64,000 nt of DNA from positions 1 to 64,000 of the forward strand of contig JABIFY010000106.1 in assembly GCA_018650465.1 (NCBI GenBank), in the 5' to 3' direction. Below are positions 10,102-20,301 of the stretch, in pieces. The notes under the pieces are model-generated. The model did not search any database. It had not been told where the DNA came from and saw only the letters and a program-made list of their open reading frames with translations. The DNA is from Alphaproteobacteria bacterium (GTDB lineage: Bacteria; Pseudomonadota; Alphaproteobacteria; UBA2966). The position numbers and the translations under genes are program-made. How positions within the stretch are numbered: position 1 is the first letter of the stretch; every line of letters starts with the position of its first letter.

Positions 10102-10937
10102 AATGCGAACTTTCCTTCGAGATCGGCAACCGTAGCCGAAGCGTTACCAATCGGGGGCTGAAAGGCTTCCCGCTCGCCCCGGTAAAGGACGCCAACGTTA
10201 AAGCCATCATCGGTCATCAAACGACGGGCCGCGCGGCCCAGATCGTCTGTCGGATCGACCGTTGCGTCATGTACATCATCTTTCCATTCCTTTTGGTCAG
10301 GGCGAAAAGTGACGCAGGGGCTAAGGATCTGAACGAAAGAGAAACCTGGATGTTCAATGGCTTCTTTCAACAGCTTGGCCGTGCCGTTCTGGTCGCCAGA
10401 AAAACCACGGGCGATAAAGTTGGCACCGGCAGCCAGGGCAATGACCAGGGGACGGAACGGGCTGATGCCCGAGCCGCCGGGGGTCAAGGCATTATCCCAG
10501 TCCGGCTCGGTGGTGGGTGAGGCCTGGCCTTTGGTCATGCCGTAAACCCGGTTGTCCATGACCACATAGGTCAGATCGACATTACGACGGCAGGCATGCA
10601 TGAAGTGGTTGCCGCCAATGGAAAAGCCGTCACCGTCACCACTGGCAACCAGCACGGTCATATCCGGGCGGGCAACCTTCAGACCCGCTGCCAGCGGCAG
10701 GGAACGTCCATGCACGCCGTGGAAGCCATAGCAGTCTGTGTAAGCAGGGATGCGCGAAGAACAGCCAATGCCGGAGATCACCGCAACATTTTCCGGATCC
10801 AGATTCAGTTCGGAAAAGGCCTTGGTGATGGAGCCGAGGACCGAATAGTCTCCGCAACCAGGGCACCAGACAGGCTTGATGTCGGATTTATAATCACGGG
10901 GCGTGTGTTTTGGGGTGATGGCCGTTTCGGCGGTCAT
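10098..10937 (-). CDS. korB: 2-oxoacid:ferredoxin oxidoreductase beta subunit (KorB-like)
   Basis: KPVWCPGCGDYSVLGSITKAF, GIGCSSRIPAYTDCYGFHGVHGRSLPLAAGLK, GDGDGFSIGGNHFMHACRRN. Confidence 0.9.
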   Translation of the reverse strand: MTAETAITPKHTPRDYKSDIKPVWCPGCGDYSVLGSITKAFSELNLDPENVAVISGIGCSSRIPAYTDCYGFHGVHGRSLPLAAGLKVARPDMTVLVASGDGDGFSIGGNHFMHACRRNVDLTYVVMDNRVYGMTKGQASPTTEPDWDNALTPGGSGISPFRPLVIALAAGANFIARGFSGDQNGTAKLLKEAIEHPGFSFVQILSPCVTFRPDQKEWKDDVHDATVDPTDDLGRAARRLMTDDGFNVGVLYRGEREAFQPPIGNASATVADLEGKFAL

Positions 10938-12679
10938 GATGGTGTTCCTTCCTTGACCAGAGATACGATGTCGCCGGGGCGCATCGGCAATGGGCCGGGG
11001 ATGCAATAATGTTCGGCATCTCTGGGCAGATCGATATTGGCGCGCAGATAGCCCATGAATTGGCCGCTGTGGGTTTGTTCAACGACGATGACGCGTTTGG
11101 CACCTTCAAGGGCTTTTGTCAGCTGATCCTTTGGTGCTGGCATCAGCAAACGCATGCTGATCATGCGAGCGGCATCGTCCGTACCCGCCAGGTTTTCCAA
11201 AGCTTCGAGGACCGGACCTGTGCAACTGCCCCAAGTCAGAACAACGGTATCACCTTCACCGGCCTGATCTGCCCAGTGCTGGCCATAATCAAAGTCATCG
11301 GTTTTGCGCTGGCGTTTGTCCAGCTGGATGTGGTGGTCTTTGGCCCCGCCGGACGGTGTTCCACGCGGGTTATGCTCCAGACCATCTGCGGTGTAAGCAC
11401 AGCCCGGTGTACCGGGTAAGGCCATAGGTGAAACCCCGGAGGCGGTCACGGCGTAGCGCTGATAGTTTTCTCCTTGTGCCGGTGTGGAGGCTGTTTCACG
11501 CTGGGCAATGAAAGCGATATCCGCCGGGGCGGCAATCACTGATTTAGCCTGGCCCAGGGCCTGATCACTCAAGACAATGGCAGGTGTTTGCATGGCCTCG
11601 GCCAGGTGCACTGACCATTGCGTCGTAAAGACACAGTCGCGAATGGAATTGGGTGCGACCACAATGTGCGGTGCATCACCCGGCAAGGCATATAAAGCCA
11701 TGTTCAGGTCAGACTGTTCCGACTTGGTTGGAATACCGGTGGATGGGCCGCCGCGCATGACGTCGACGATCACGACCGGGACTTCACTGGCGACAGCAAG
11801 GCCAATGGCTTCGGTCATCAGGGCAAGGCCGGGGCCGGAGGTGGCCGTCAGGGCAGGGACCCCGCCGTAAGACCCACCAATAGCCATATTAATAGAAGCC
11901 AGTTCATCTTCCGCCTGAACCAGCACGCCGCCGACCTTGGTCAGGGCAGGGGACATCCATTCAAGGATTTCCGTGGCCGGGGTAATGGGGTAGGCAGCGA
12001 CAAATCGCACGCCACCGCGAATGGCACCAAGGCCTGCCGCTTCGTTACCACTGATTAACCAGCGTCCGGCTTTCTCACCTTCGGGTGTTGGCAATTTTGG
12101 TGTCGCTGGCATGTCAGCGGCAACGCTGCGTCCGGCTTGTGCACCGGCACGGCTGGCGGTAATGGCATCCTCGCCCCGCTTGGCCAGGGCATCGCTGAGG
12201 GCGGCATCCAGGGCGTCTTCCGGTAAACCGATCAGGGCACCGACTGTGCCCAGGGCGATCATGTTGGGACGACCGCCGGGAATGGCCTTGGACAAATTCT
12301 TGAAATCAATGTCGCCGCGTCTGGCTGGTCCCTCGGTGACAAAGGCAGGCGTTTTTTTAGCCGCTGAGGCATCGCCAATAATGACAGTATTTTCGTCCAG
12401 CGGAATTTCATCGGCGAAACGCTCAAAGTTCATCCAGTCCAGGGCAATGATCAGGTCATAGCGGTCGGGCTGGGCTGAAACGGGTTCCGAAGACAGGCGC
12501 AAGAGGGCAGCAGCTTCACCGCCGCGAATTTGCGGCCCGGCAGAACGCGTCATCAGGCCATACCAGCCAGCCTTGGCGGCGGCGGCCAGCAGCATATTGC
12601 CAGCCGTAATCACACCCGATCCGCCGCTTCCGGCGAGCACCAGTGAGATGCTGGTCGCATTGTCAGTTGGTTGGTTCAT
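10934..12679 (-). CDS. korA: 2-oxoacid:ferredoxin oxidoreductase, fused gamma-alpha subunit (KorA-like)
   Basis: GSGGSGVITAGNMLLAAAAKAGWYG (gamma) followed by GNEAAGLGAIRGGVRFVAAYPITPATEILEWM (alpha); start at MNQPTDNATS. Confidence 0.9.
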   Translation of the reverse strand: MNQPTDNATSISLVLAGSGGSGVITAGNMLLAAAAKAGWYGLMTRSAGPQIRGGEAAALLRLSSEPVSAQPDRYDLIIALDWMNFERFADEIPLDENTVIIGDASAAKKTPAFVTEGPARRGDIDFKNLSKAIPGGRPNMIALGTVGALIGLPEDALDAALSDALAKRGEDAITASRAGAQAGRSVAADMPATPKLPTPEGEKAGRWLISGNEAAGLGAIRGGVRFVAAYPITPATEILEWMSPALTKVGGVLVQAEDELASINMAIGGSYGGVPALTATSGPGLALMTEAIGLAVASEVPVVIVDVMRGGPSTGIPTKSEQSDLNMALYALPGDAPHIVVAPNSIRDCVFTTQWSVHLAEAMQTPAIVLSDQALGQAKSVIAAPADIAFIAQRETASTPAQGENYQRYAVTASGVSPMALPGTPGCAYTADGLEHNPRGTPSGGAKDHHIQLDKRQRKTDDFDYGQHWADQAGEGDTVVLTWGSCTGPVLEALENLAGTDDAARMISMRLLMPAPKDQLTKALEGAKRVIVVEQTHSGQFMGYLRANIDLPRDAEHYCIPGPLPMRPGDIVSLVKEGTPS

Positions 12680-12893
12680 TACCTTGTTCTCCTTGGCCGT
12701 GGCAGCAAGCTTGCTGGGGTCGTGGCAGCAAGCGGGCTGTTTTGTGGCTCTTGTGACGCTTGTGGGGTCAAATGCTCTCAATACGCTATTACGGCCTGTT
12801 TCTGCCATGTTCGGAGGCAAATCGGGGCATAAGTTTGCCCTTTTTCGCTAATCCGAAAGTTTTTGAAGAAGACCTTACTTTTTGTCTTGACTC

Positions 12894-12924
12894 TTAAATT
12901 GGTAATCGGGTACTAAATTACATA
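12894..12924. promoter_or_regulatory. Candidate operator copy 1 (korAB / oah divergent region)
   Basis: TTAAATTGGTA-atcggg-TACTAAATTACATA; flanking 25 bases identical to 22910-22940, only the 6-bp centre differs; dyad 8/11. Confidence 0.75.
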
Positions 12925-13041
12925 ATAAAGATGTAACACCAGATTAGTCAACCTTAAAAAAGACCTGAAAAAGAGAATTTTCGAAACGGCCTCAAACACA
13001 CACTGTTTAACGACGCACACTGTTTAACAAGGAACCCCGCA

Positions 13042-14151
13042 ATGAACGCCCCTGAAACCCTGAACGATCATAACCTGGTACCCGAAGCCATTGTCCCTGG
13101 TGTGTTGTATGAAAAACGCCCGGTCAAGGATAACAAAGGCGCGGACGTCCCTGGCCTCTATAATGCCTGGATCACCCTGGATAATCCCAAGCAGTATAAT
13201 TCCTACACTACTGACATGGTGAAAGGTGTGATCCTTGCGTTCCGCCAGGCGTCTTCTTCACGTGATGTTGTGACCGTTGTCTTTACCGGCTCCGGCGACA
13301 AGGCATTTTGTACAGGTGGCAACACCAAGGAATATGCCGAGTATTACGCTGGCAACCCGCAAGAATATCGCCAATACATGCGTCTCTTTAATGACATGGT
13401 CTCTGGCATTCTGGGCTGTGACAAACCGGTCATCTGCCGCGTCAACGGCATGCGCATCGGCGGCGGTCAGGAAATCGGCATGGCCTGTGATTTCTCCATC
13501 GCCCAGGATTTGGTCAAGTTTGGCCAAGCCGGACCGAAACATGGTTCGGCTGCCATCGGCGGTGCCACAGACTTCCTGCCTTTGATGATTGGTTGCGAGC
13601 GCGCCATGGAAACGGGCATGTTGTGTGAGCCCTGGACCGCCCACAAATCATACCGTTTAGGCGTTTGCCTTGATATCGTGCCCGCCCTGAAAGTGGATGG
13701 CAAATTCATCGCCAACCCAACCGTGGAACTGGAATACACAGACGAATTTGGTCGCATCATCCATGGTGAAATGAAAACTGGTGAAGCCCTGGAAGCTGGC
13801 AAAGCATTGCTGAAACAAGGTGAAGTTGACCTTTCTTTGCTGGATGCCCGGGTCGAAGAGCTGGCCACCAAGCTTCTTTATACTTTCCCTGATTGCACAA
13901 CCAAATCAGTTGAAGAACTGCGCAAGCCCAAACTGGCAGCCTGGAACCTGAACAAGGAAAATTCCCGCGCCTGGTTGGCCAACAACATGATGACCGAAGC
14001 CCGCGCCGGTTTCCGTGCTTTCAATGAGCCTGTTGGTCGCGAACGTGAAATCGACTTCATCGATCTGCGCCAGAAGCTGGCCGTCGGCACACCATGGTCG
14101 GACGAGCTGACCGAAAGCCTGATGCCTGCCGCCCGGGTTGCAGCCGAATGA
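13042..14151 (+). CDS. oah: 6-oxocyclohex-1-ene-1-carbonyl-CoA hydrolase
   Basis: Crotonase-fold with extended N-terminus PGVLYEKRPVKDNKGADVPGLYNAWITLDNPKQYNSYTTDMVKGVI, GGNTKEYAEYYAGNPQEYRQYM, typical Oah/BamA. Confidence 0.93.
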   Translation: MNAPETLNDHNLVPEAIVPGVLYEKRPVKDNKGADVPGLYNAWITLDNPKQYNSYTTDMVKGVILAFRQASSSRDVVTVVFTGSGDKAFCTGGNTKEYAEYYAGNPQEYRQYMRLFNDMVSGILGCDKPVICRVNGMRIGGGQEIGMACDFSIAQDLVKFGQAGPKHGSAAIGGATDFLPLMIGCERAMETGMLCEPWTAHKSYRLGVCLDIVPALKVDGKFIANPTVELEYTDEFGRIIHGEMKTGEALEAGKALLKQGEVDLSLLDARVEELATKLLYTFPDCTTKSVEELRKPKLAAWNLNKENSRAWLANNMMTEARAGFRAFNEPVGREREIDFIDLRQKLAVGTPWSDELTESLMPAARVAAE

Positions 14152-14915
14152 GCTCGCCCCTGAAAGTCTGGCTTGACCGTGATGGTCAGTTGTTGCGCCT
14201 GAGACTGGCGCAGCCAAAGGCCAACATTGTCGATGCGGCAATGATTGGGGCCTTGTCAGATGCTCTGGAAAGCCATCTCAACGTCAGCACCTTGAAGGCT
14301 GTGCTGCTGGATGCCGAAGGATCACACTTTTCCTTCGGTGCCAGTGTTGAAGAACATATGCCTGATCAATGTGCAGACATGCTGGCGGCCCTTCATGCCC
14401 TGGTGCTGAAACTGGCCGGTGCACCTGTACCGGTTCTGGTTGCGGTTCAGGGACAATGCCTGGGCGGTGGTCTGGAAGTGGTTCTGGCCTGTAGCCGGAT
14501 TTACGCCGCACCTACCGCCGCTATGGGTCAGCCGGAGATTAAACTGGCTGTGTTTGCCCCGGCGGCATCTTGTTTGCTGCCAGGCCGGGTGGGTCAGGCA
14601 TGCGCCGAAGACCTTCTCTATACCGGTCGCAGTGTCAGCGGTGAAGAAGCCGGTGCCATGGGCCTGGCGGATGTCGTCACCGACGATCCTGAAGCCGCAG
14701 CCCTTGCATACTTCGATAAATATCTCGCCGGTGTCTCGGCCAGTACCTTGCGTCATGCGGTTCAGGCCGCCCGCAGCCCTCTGGTCCAGCAACTGGAAAA
14801 AGATCTCGCCCGTGTCGAGCGTCAATATCTCGACCATCTGATGTCCACGCACGACGCGGTAGAAGGCCTTGAAGCCTTCGTCGAGAAGCGTCAACCAAAA
14901 TGGGAGCACCGTTGA
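14148..14915 (+). CDS. dch: Cyclohexa-1,5-dienecarbonyl-CoA hydratase
   Basis: Crotonase family MSSPLKVWLDRDGQLLRLRLAQPKANIVDAAMIGAL; ATGA overlap with oah; position before bcrCBAD. Confidence 0.9.
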   Translation: MSSPLKVWLDRDGQLLRLRLAQPKANIVDAAMIGALSDALESHLNVSTLKAVLLDAEGSHFSFGASVEEHMPDQCADMLAALHALVLKLAGAPVPVLVAVQGQCLGGGLEVVLACSRIYAAPTAAMGQPEIKLAVFAPAASCLLPGRVGQACAEDLLYTGRSVSGEEAGAMGLADVVTDDPEAAALAYFDKYLAGVSASTLRHAVQAARSPLVQQLEKDLARVERQYLDHLMSTHDAVEGLEAFVEKRQPKWEHR

Positions 14916-14918
14916 GCC

Positions 14919-16082
14919 ATGTCTGTTCAGAAAATCGTTGATCGCTGTCAGGCTCTGTATGACGACCTTGATTTCAATGCCGTCAAAGAGTGGAAAGCGA
15001 AAGAAGAAGGACGCAAGGCCATTGGCTATATGCCGGTCTATGTCCCGCGCGAAATCATACACGCCGCAGGCATGTTGCCGGTCGGTGTTCTTGGTGGCGG
15101 TGACCAGCTGGAAGTTATCCACGGTGACGCTTACTATCAGAGCTACATTTGCCGTATTCCACGGTCGACCATCGAACTGGGTGTCACCGGTCGTCTCGAC
15201 TGTGTTGACGGCATGTTGTTCCCGTCCATCTGTGACGTGATCCGAAACCTGTCAGGCATGTGGAAGCTGTTGTTCAAGGACAAATATGTCCGTTACTTCG
15301 ATGCGCCGCAAACCTATGACGATAATATCGGCGGCAAGTTTTATAAACAGGAAATGCAGGAGCTGATTGAAGGTCTGGAAGAGCTGGGCGGTCGCAAGAT
15401 CACCGATGAAGACCTCAACAATTCCATCGCTGTTTACAACGAAAACCGCAATGTGATCGATGAGCTTTATGCCTACCGCTCGAAGGCACCATGGAAAGCC
15501 CTGACGTCTGAAATCTATCTGCTTCTGCGGGCTGGCATGGTTTTGCCGGTTGAAGAGCACACCGAATTGCTGCGTGAGTATCTTTCCGCAATCGAAAAGG
15601 AAGACCGGCCCGTACGCGACAACTGCCGCGTTGTCCTGAACGGAACGTTCTGCGAGCAGCCCCCGTTGGGTCTGGTCAAATCCATTGAAATGGCTGGTTG
15701 CTACATTGTTGATGACGACTTCATGCTGGTCACACGCTGGCTGCAGGAAGACGTACCAACAACCGGCGATCCGGTTCAGAACCTGGCCGATGCCTTCTTG
15801 CATCAGTCCGCTGAAACGGCTGCCAAATACGTTGACACCGAAGAAGCCAAAGGCAATTTCATCGTCGACAGTGTCAAAAAATATGCCGCTGAAGGTGTTG
15901 TCTTTGCGGCCCCAAGTTTCTGCGATCCAGCTTTGCTGGACCAGCCGATGCTGCATACCGCACTGAACAATAACAACATCCCGTTCACCGCTTTTCAATA
16001 TGCCGAGAACTCAGGGCAGATGCAGCCCATTCGCGAGCAAGCCGGTACCTTCGCAGATTCTATCAAGCTTTGGAGTGCATAA
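14919..16082 (+). CDS. bcrC: Benzoyl-CoA reductase subunit C
   Basis: 2-hydroxyacyl-CoA dehydratase/BCR family: VPREIIHAAGMLPVGVLGGGDQLEVIHGDAYYQSYICRIPRSTIELGVTGRLDCVDGMLFPSICDVIRNLSGMW. Confidence 0.95.
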   Translation: MSVQKIVDRCQALYDDLDFNAVKEWKAKEEGRKAIGYMPVYVPREIIHAAGMLPVGVLGGGDQLEVIHGDAYYQSYICRIPRSTIELGVTGRLDCVDGMLFPSICDVIRNLSGMWKLLFKDKYVRYFDAPQTYDDNIGGKFYKQEMQELIEGLEELGGRKITDEDLNNSIAVYNENRNVIDELYAYRSKAPWKALTSEIYLLLRAGMVLPVEEHTELLREYLSAIEKEDRPVRDNCRVVLNGTFCEQPPLGLVKSIEMAGCYIVDDDFMLVTRWLQEDVPTTGDPVQNLADAFLHQSAETAAKYVDTEEAKGNFIVDSVKKYAAEGVVFAAPSFCDPALLDQPMLHTALNNNNIPFTAFQYAENSGQMQPIREQAGTFADSIKLWSA

Positions 16083-16083
16083 C

Positions 16084-17379
16084 ATGAATATCAAAGATCA
16101 GGCGTCCACAGTCGCTGAAAAAGAAGACTCCATGTGGAAACAAAAGGAGATGATCAACGAAAACTACGAATTGCTGTCGACAGCAAACGAACGTGGTCAG
16201 AAGGTCGCTTCCACATTTGTGCCGGGCAACATCAATGAATTGCTGATGTGCTTTGATTTCGCCCGCAACTTCCCGGAAACAAATGCCCTGCAAAATGCCA
16301 TGCGTAAAAAATCCGGTGGCATGATCATGGAAGCCGAGAAGTCTGGCCACTCAGAAGATGTTTGCACCTACGTGAAAGCCGATCTCGGCATGATGATGAA
16401 AGGCAACAAAGGCCCGACCGGTTTGCCAATGCCAGATCCTGATTTGCTGATGCTGTCCTACACGGGTTGCTTCACATTTATGAAGTGGTTCGAGCTGGTA
16501 CGTGAGCAGTATCCCCAGTGCGAAACGGCCATGCTGCATGTGCCTTATCAGGCTGACGGCAACATCACCAAGAACATGCGGGACTATGTGGTCAAGCAAT
16601 TGAAGGAAGACATCATCCCGACCATGGAACGTGTGTCCGGTGTGAAGTTTGATATCGACCGTTTGCGCGAATACATGATCCAGTCGCAAAAGGCTGAAGA
16701 TGATTTGGTCTATGTGCTGCAAAGCGCCAAGAACAAACCATCCCCCATCGATGCCTATTTTGGTGGCGTTTATTACATTGGCCCAATCTTCACAGCCTTC
16801 CGCGGCACCACAGCGGCGACCGATTATTACGCAACCCTGCGCAAAGAAATCGAAGCCCGTGTCGCAGCCGGTCTCGGCCCGATTACACCTGAAGGTGTGA
16901 TGAAGGAAGAGAAGTATCGCATCGTTGTCGAAGGTCCACCAAACTGGACTCACTTCCGTGAATTTTGGAAAATGTTCTATGACGAAGGCGCTGTCGTTGT
17001 GGCCTCAACTTATACAAAAGTTGGCGGTGTTTATGACAATGGCTTCCGCCACGATCCGCAGAACCCATTGGAATCACTGGCTGATTATTGCCTGGGTTGT
17101 TACACCAACCTGAACTTGCCGGCCCGTACGGACATGCTTGAAAAGTATATTGAGGACTATCAGGCTGATGGTCTGTTGATCAACTCGATCAAAAGCTGCA
17201 ACAGCTTCTCAGCTGGTCAGTTGTTGATGCTGCGTGAAGTTGAACAGCGCACAGGCAAGCCTGCCGCCTTCATCGAAACCGACCTGGTAGATCCGCGTTA
17301 CTTCTCGCCTGCCAACGTCAAAAACCGTCTGGAAAGTTACTTCCAGATGATCAGCCAAAAACGCGACCGCGCGGCGTAA
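16084..17379 (+). CDS. bcrB: Benzoyl-CoA reductase subunit B
   Basis: [25 protein letters not shown]..., [35 protein letters not shown]; start at MNIKDQAST. Confidence 0.95.
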   Translation: MNIKDQASTVAEKEDSMWKQKEMINENYELLSTANERGQKVASTFVPGNINELLMCFDFARNFPETNALQNAMRKKSGGMIMEAEKSGHSEDVCTYVKADLGMMMKGNKGPTGLPMPDPDLLMLSYTGCFTFMKWFELVREQYPQCETAMLHVPYQADGNITKNMRDYVVKQLKEDIIPTMERVSGVKFDIDRLREYMIQSQKAEDDLVYVLQSAKNKPSPIDAYFGGVYYIGPIFTAFRGTTAATDYYATLRKEIEARVAAGLGPITPEGVMKEEKYRIVVEGPPNWTHFREFWKMFYDEGAVVVASTYTKVGGVYDNGFRHDPQNPLESLADYCLGCYTNLNLPARTDMLEKYIEDYQADGLLINSIKSCNSFSAGQLLMLREVEQRTGKPAAFIETDLVDPRYFSPANVKNRLESYFQMISQKRDRAA

Positions 17380-17393
17380 AGGAGTATCTGATT

Positions 17394-18728
17394 ATGGAAT
17401 GTTATATCGGTATTGATCTCGGTTCCACGACCACAAAAGCTGTGGTCATGGACGAAGATTACAACGTCCTGGGTCGCGGGATTACAAACTCTCGATCCAA
17501 CTATGACATCGCTGCAGGTGTGGCCAAGCACGAAGCTCTGATCGATACGCGCTTCATGCTGTTCCGCAATGCCATGAAAAATGTTGCCGCCCTGGGCGAC
17601 AAATACGAAATCTTCATGGACGAGCTGGAGCGTAATTTCCGCCTGGAGCAGTATCTGGAACAACTGATTGATCTGGATGAAACCTGCACCAAGGCTTCCG
17701 AAAACACACGTTACACCGAATGGGGTTCGGACTTGACCGAAGCCCTGGCCGGTGTGTTTAAACGCGTGGCCCTTGAGGCCCCGGATTTATTCGCCCCCGG
17801 TGCCCAGCGCAAATCAGACTTCTTCCGTGACATTGCCGGTTCGCAATATTCCACGATCAGTGAAGAAGTTGCCAAGGAAGCAGACACCCCGTTCGATGTG
17901 TTGCTCAACATCTATGACCGTTCAATCATTGACGTTGAAAACCGCATCTACACAGAAACCACCAACCAGAACCTGATGCGGGCCCTGGACCGGACTTTGG
18001 TTAACTTACCCGATCTGGCACCGGTTGCTGATGAAGTTCGGACCGAAGTCCAGAAGGTACTCGGCATTGATCTGGAAGAAACCTACGTCATTGGAACCGG
18101 TTACGGTCGCGCCCGTTTGCCGTTCTCCAAGGATCACATCCGCTCGGAAATCCTTTGTCACGGCTTGGGTGCCCACATCATGTACAACGATACCCGTACC
18201 GTGCTGGATATCGGTGGCCAGGATACCAAGGCTATTCAGGTGGACAAAGACGGTATCGTCGAAAGCTTCCAGATGAATGATCGTTGTGCTGCCGGTTGCG
18301 GTCGCTACCTCGGTTACATCGCCGACGAAATGAATGTCGGCCTGCACGAACTGGGCCCGATTGCCATGGAATCAACCCGCAAAGTGCGGATCAACTCCAC
18401 CTGTACAGTGTTTGCCGGGGCGGAACTTCGGGATCGTTTGTCCCTTGGTGAAAACCGCTCAGATATTCTGGCTGGTTTGCACCGCGCCATTATCCTGCGC
18501 GCCATGTCGATCCTGTCGCGGTCTGGTGGTGTGCATGACCAGTTCACCTTTACCGGTGGTGTGGCCAATAACGAAGCCGCAGTTTCAGCCTTGCGCGAAT
18601 TGATCAAGGAAAACTATGGCGACGTCACGATCAACATTGATCCGGACTCAATCTATACCGGTGCCCTGGGCGGTTCTACATTTGCTCGTCGCGCCGTCGA
18701 AGGTATCCCAACGGAGGCAGTAGCATGA
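17394..18728 (+). CDS. bcrA: Benzoyl-CoA reductase subunit A (ASKHA ATPase)
   Basis: [57 protein letters not shown]. Confidence 0.95.
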   Translation: MECYIGIDLGSTTTKAVVMDEDYNVLGRGITNSRSNYDIAAGVAKHEALIDTRFMLFRNAMKNVAALGDKYEIFMDELERNFRLEQYLEQLIDLDETCTKASENTRYTEWGSDLTEALAGVFKRVALEAPDLFAPGAQRKSDFFRDIAGSQYSTISEEVAKEADTPFDVLLNIYDRSIIDVENRIYTETTNQNLMRALDRTLVNLPDLAPVADEVRTEVQKVLGIDLEETYVIGTGYGRARLPFSKDHIRSEILCHGLGAHIMYNDTRTVLDIGGQDTKAIQVDKDGIVESFQMNDRCAAGCGRYLGYIADEMNVGLHELGPIAMESTRKVRINSTCTVFAGAELRDRLSLGENRSDILAGLHRAIILRAMSILSRSGGVHDQFTFTGGVANNEAAVSALRELIKENYGDVTINIDPDSIYTGALGGSTFARRAVEGIPTEAVA

Positions 18729-19567
18729 CCATTGCAGCAGGAATTGACGTCGGAACAGGCGCTGTAAAAACCACCTTGTTCAAAGTCGAAGGTGACAACG
18801 TTGAATGGTTGTCCAAACGCGTCACCCGGATCCGTCGTCGTGACCCCATGTCTCTGGTCGATGAAAGCTATGCGGCCATGCTTAAAGAAGCCGGCCTGAC
18901 AGCTGATGACGTGGACTATGTGGCCACAACAGGGGACGGCGAAAACGTGCCGTTCCGTACCGGTCACTTCTATTCCATGACCACACATGCCCGTGGTGCT
19001 GTTTATCTGGCCGAAGATGTGACAGCGGTGCTGGATGTGGGTGCCCTGCACGGTCGTGCCATCAGCATTGACGAACGCGGCAAAGTGCTGAGCTATCGCA
19101 TGACCAGCCAGTGTGCGTCCGGTTCCGGTCAGTTCCTTGAGAACATTGCCCGTTATCTTGGTGTTTCCATTGACGAGGTTGGTGATCTGTCACAGCAGTC
19201 GGATGATCCTGAGCTGGTCTCCGGTATCTGTGCTGTGTTGGCCGAAACTGACGTGATTAACATGGTTTCGCGCAGTATCTCGACGCCCAATATCCTGAAA
19301 GGTATTCACCTTTCCATGGCTGGTCGTTTGGTGAAGTTGCTGCGTGCCTCCAAAGTCAAGGAAGGCAAGGTTTTGCTGACCGGCGGTTTGGCCATGGATA
19401 CGGGTATGGTTGCGGCCATGCGCGAGGAAATGGCAAACCAGAAACTGGACGTGCCGTGTGAGAGCAGCCCCGACAGTATTTTTGCCGGTGCCATCGGTGC
19501 CGCCTTGTGGGGCGCTTTCCGTTATGAAAAACTACAAAGCCTGGGGCAGCTCGCTGAAGCGTCCTGA
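18725..19567 (+). CDS. bcrD: Benzoyl-CoA reductase subunit D (ASKHA ATPase)
   Basis: [69 protein letters not shown]. Confidence 0.95.
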   Translation: MTIAAGIDVGTGAVKTTLFKVEGDNVEWLSKRVTRIRRRDPMSLVDESYAAMLKEAGLTADDVDYVATTGDGENVPFRTGHFYSMTTHARGAVYLAEDVTAVLDVGALHGRAISIDERGKVLSYRMTSQCASGSGQFLENIARYLGVSIDEVGDLSQQSDDPELVSGICAVLAETDVINMVSRSISTPNILKGIHLSMAGRLVKLLRASKVKEGKVLLTGGLAMDTGMVAAMREEMANQKLDVPCESSPDSIFAGAIGAALWGAFRYEKLQSLGQLAEAS

Positions 19568-19593
19568 GTATAAGTAAGTAACAAGGAGAATAA

Positions 19594-19842
<249 letters not shown>

Positions 19843-19864
19843 CCACAGCCTTCGGACAAAGAAC

Positions 19865-19923
19865 AGGCCGCCACTTAGACGATTTCGGGACGACCGAATT
19901 CGTCTAAGTGGTGGCCTTTTTTG
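19865..19923 (+). terminator. Rho-independent terminator of oah-bcr-fdx operon
   Basis: 24-bp stem AGGCCGCCACTTAGACGATTTCGG / CCGAATTCGTCTAAGTGGTGGCCT followed by TTTTTTG. Confidence 0.9.
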
Positions 19924-19951
19924 TTGGGGTTATTCTGTCAACAAAACAGTG

Positions 19952-20048
19952 GTCACTTCGGGCTTGACCCGGAGTCTCTGGTGCATCACGTTCTGCACAT
20001 TGCACATTTAAAAATTCAGTTGAGACTCCGGGTCAAGCCCGGAGTGAC
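19952..20048. repeat. Inverted pair of 27-bp REP-like elements
   Basis: GTCACTTCGGGCTTGACCCGGAGTCTC (19952-19978) and GAGACTCCGGGTCAAGCCCGGAGTGAC (20022-20048), 26/27 complementary. Confidence 0.85.
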
Positions 20049-20069
20049 GATGTAGAGGGCCATCAATCT

Positions 20070-20273
20070 ATGCTGCGCAAAATTATGATCGTGATCATGT
20101 CCCTGATCATGCTGTCGCTACTGGCTTCGCTGTTGATAGAGATCGTTGCGGCGCGTTACCTGAATGCCGTGGCCCTGTTCGGCGTGGCCAGTGTGCTGAT
20201 GTGGTTTGCATTGCAGATGTTGCAGCGGCGCAGCCATGACGTTGAAGCAGGCGACCCGGACGGCGAGGAATGA
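20070..20273 (+). CDS. Small membrane protein, unknown function
   Basis: 67 aa, two hydrophobic segments, Met start. Confidence 0.5.
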   Translation: MLRKIMIVIMSLIMLSLLASLLIEIVAARYLNAVALFGVASVLMWFALQMLQRRSHDVEAGDPDGEE

Positions 20274-20301
20274 ATTCATCGCATGATGAATGAGCTCATC
20301 G

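Noticed and set aside
14322-15122. 266-aa minus-strand ORF opposite dch/bcrC
   Set aside because: Antisense shadow ORF spanning two clear genes.
15252-15998. 248-aa minus-strand ORF opposite bcrC
   Set aside because: Antisense to a confidently identified gene; no recognisable domain.
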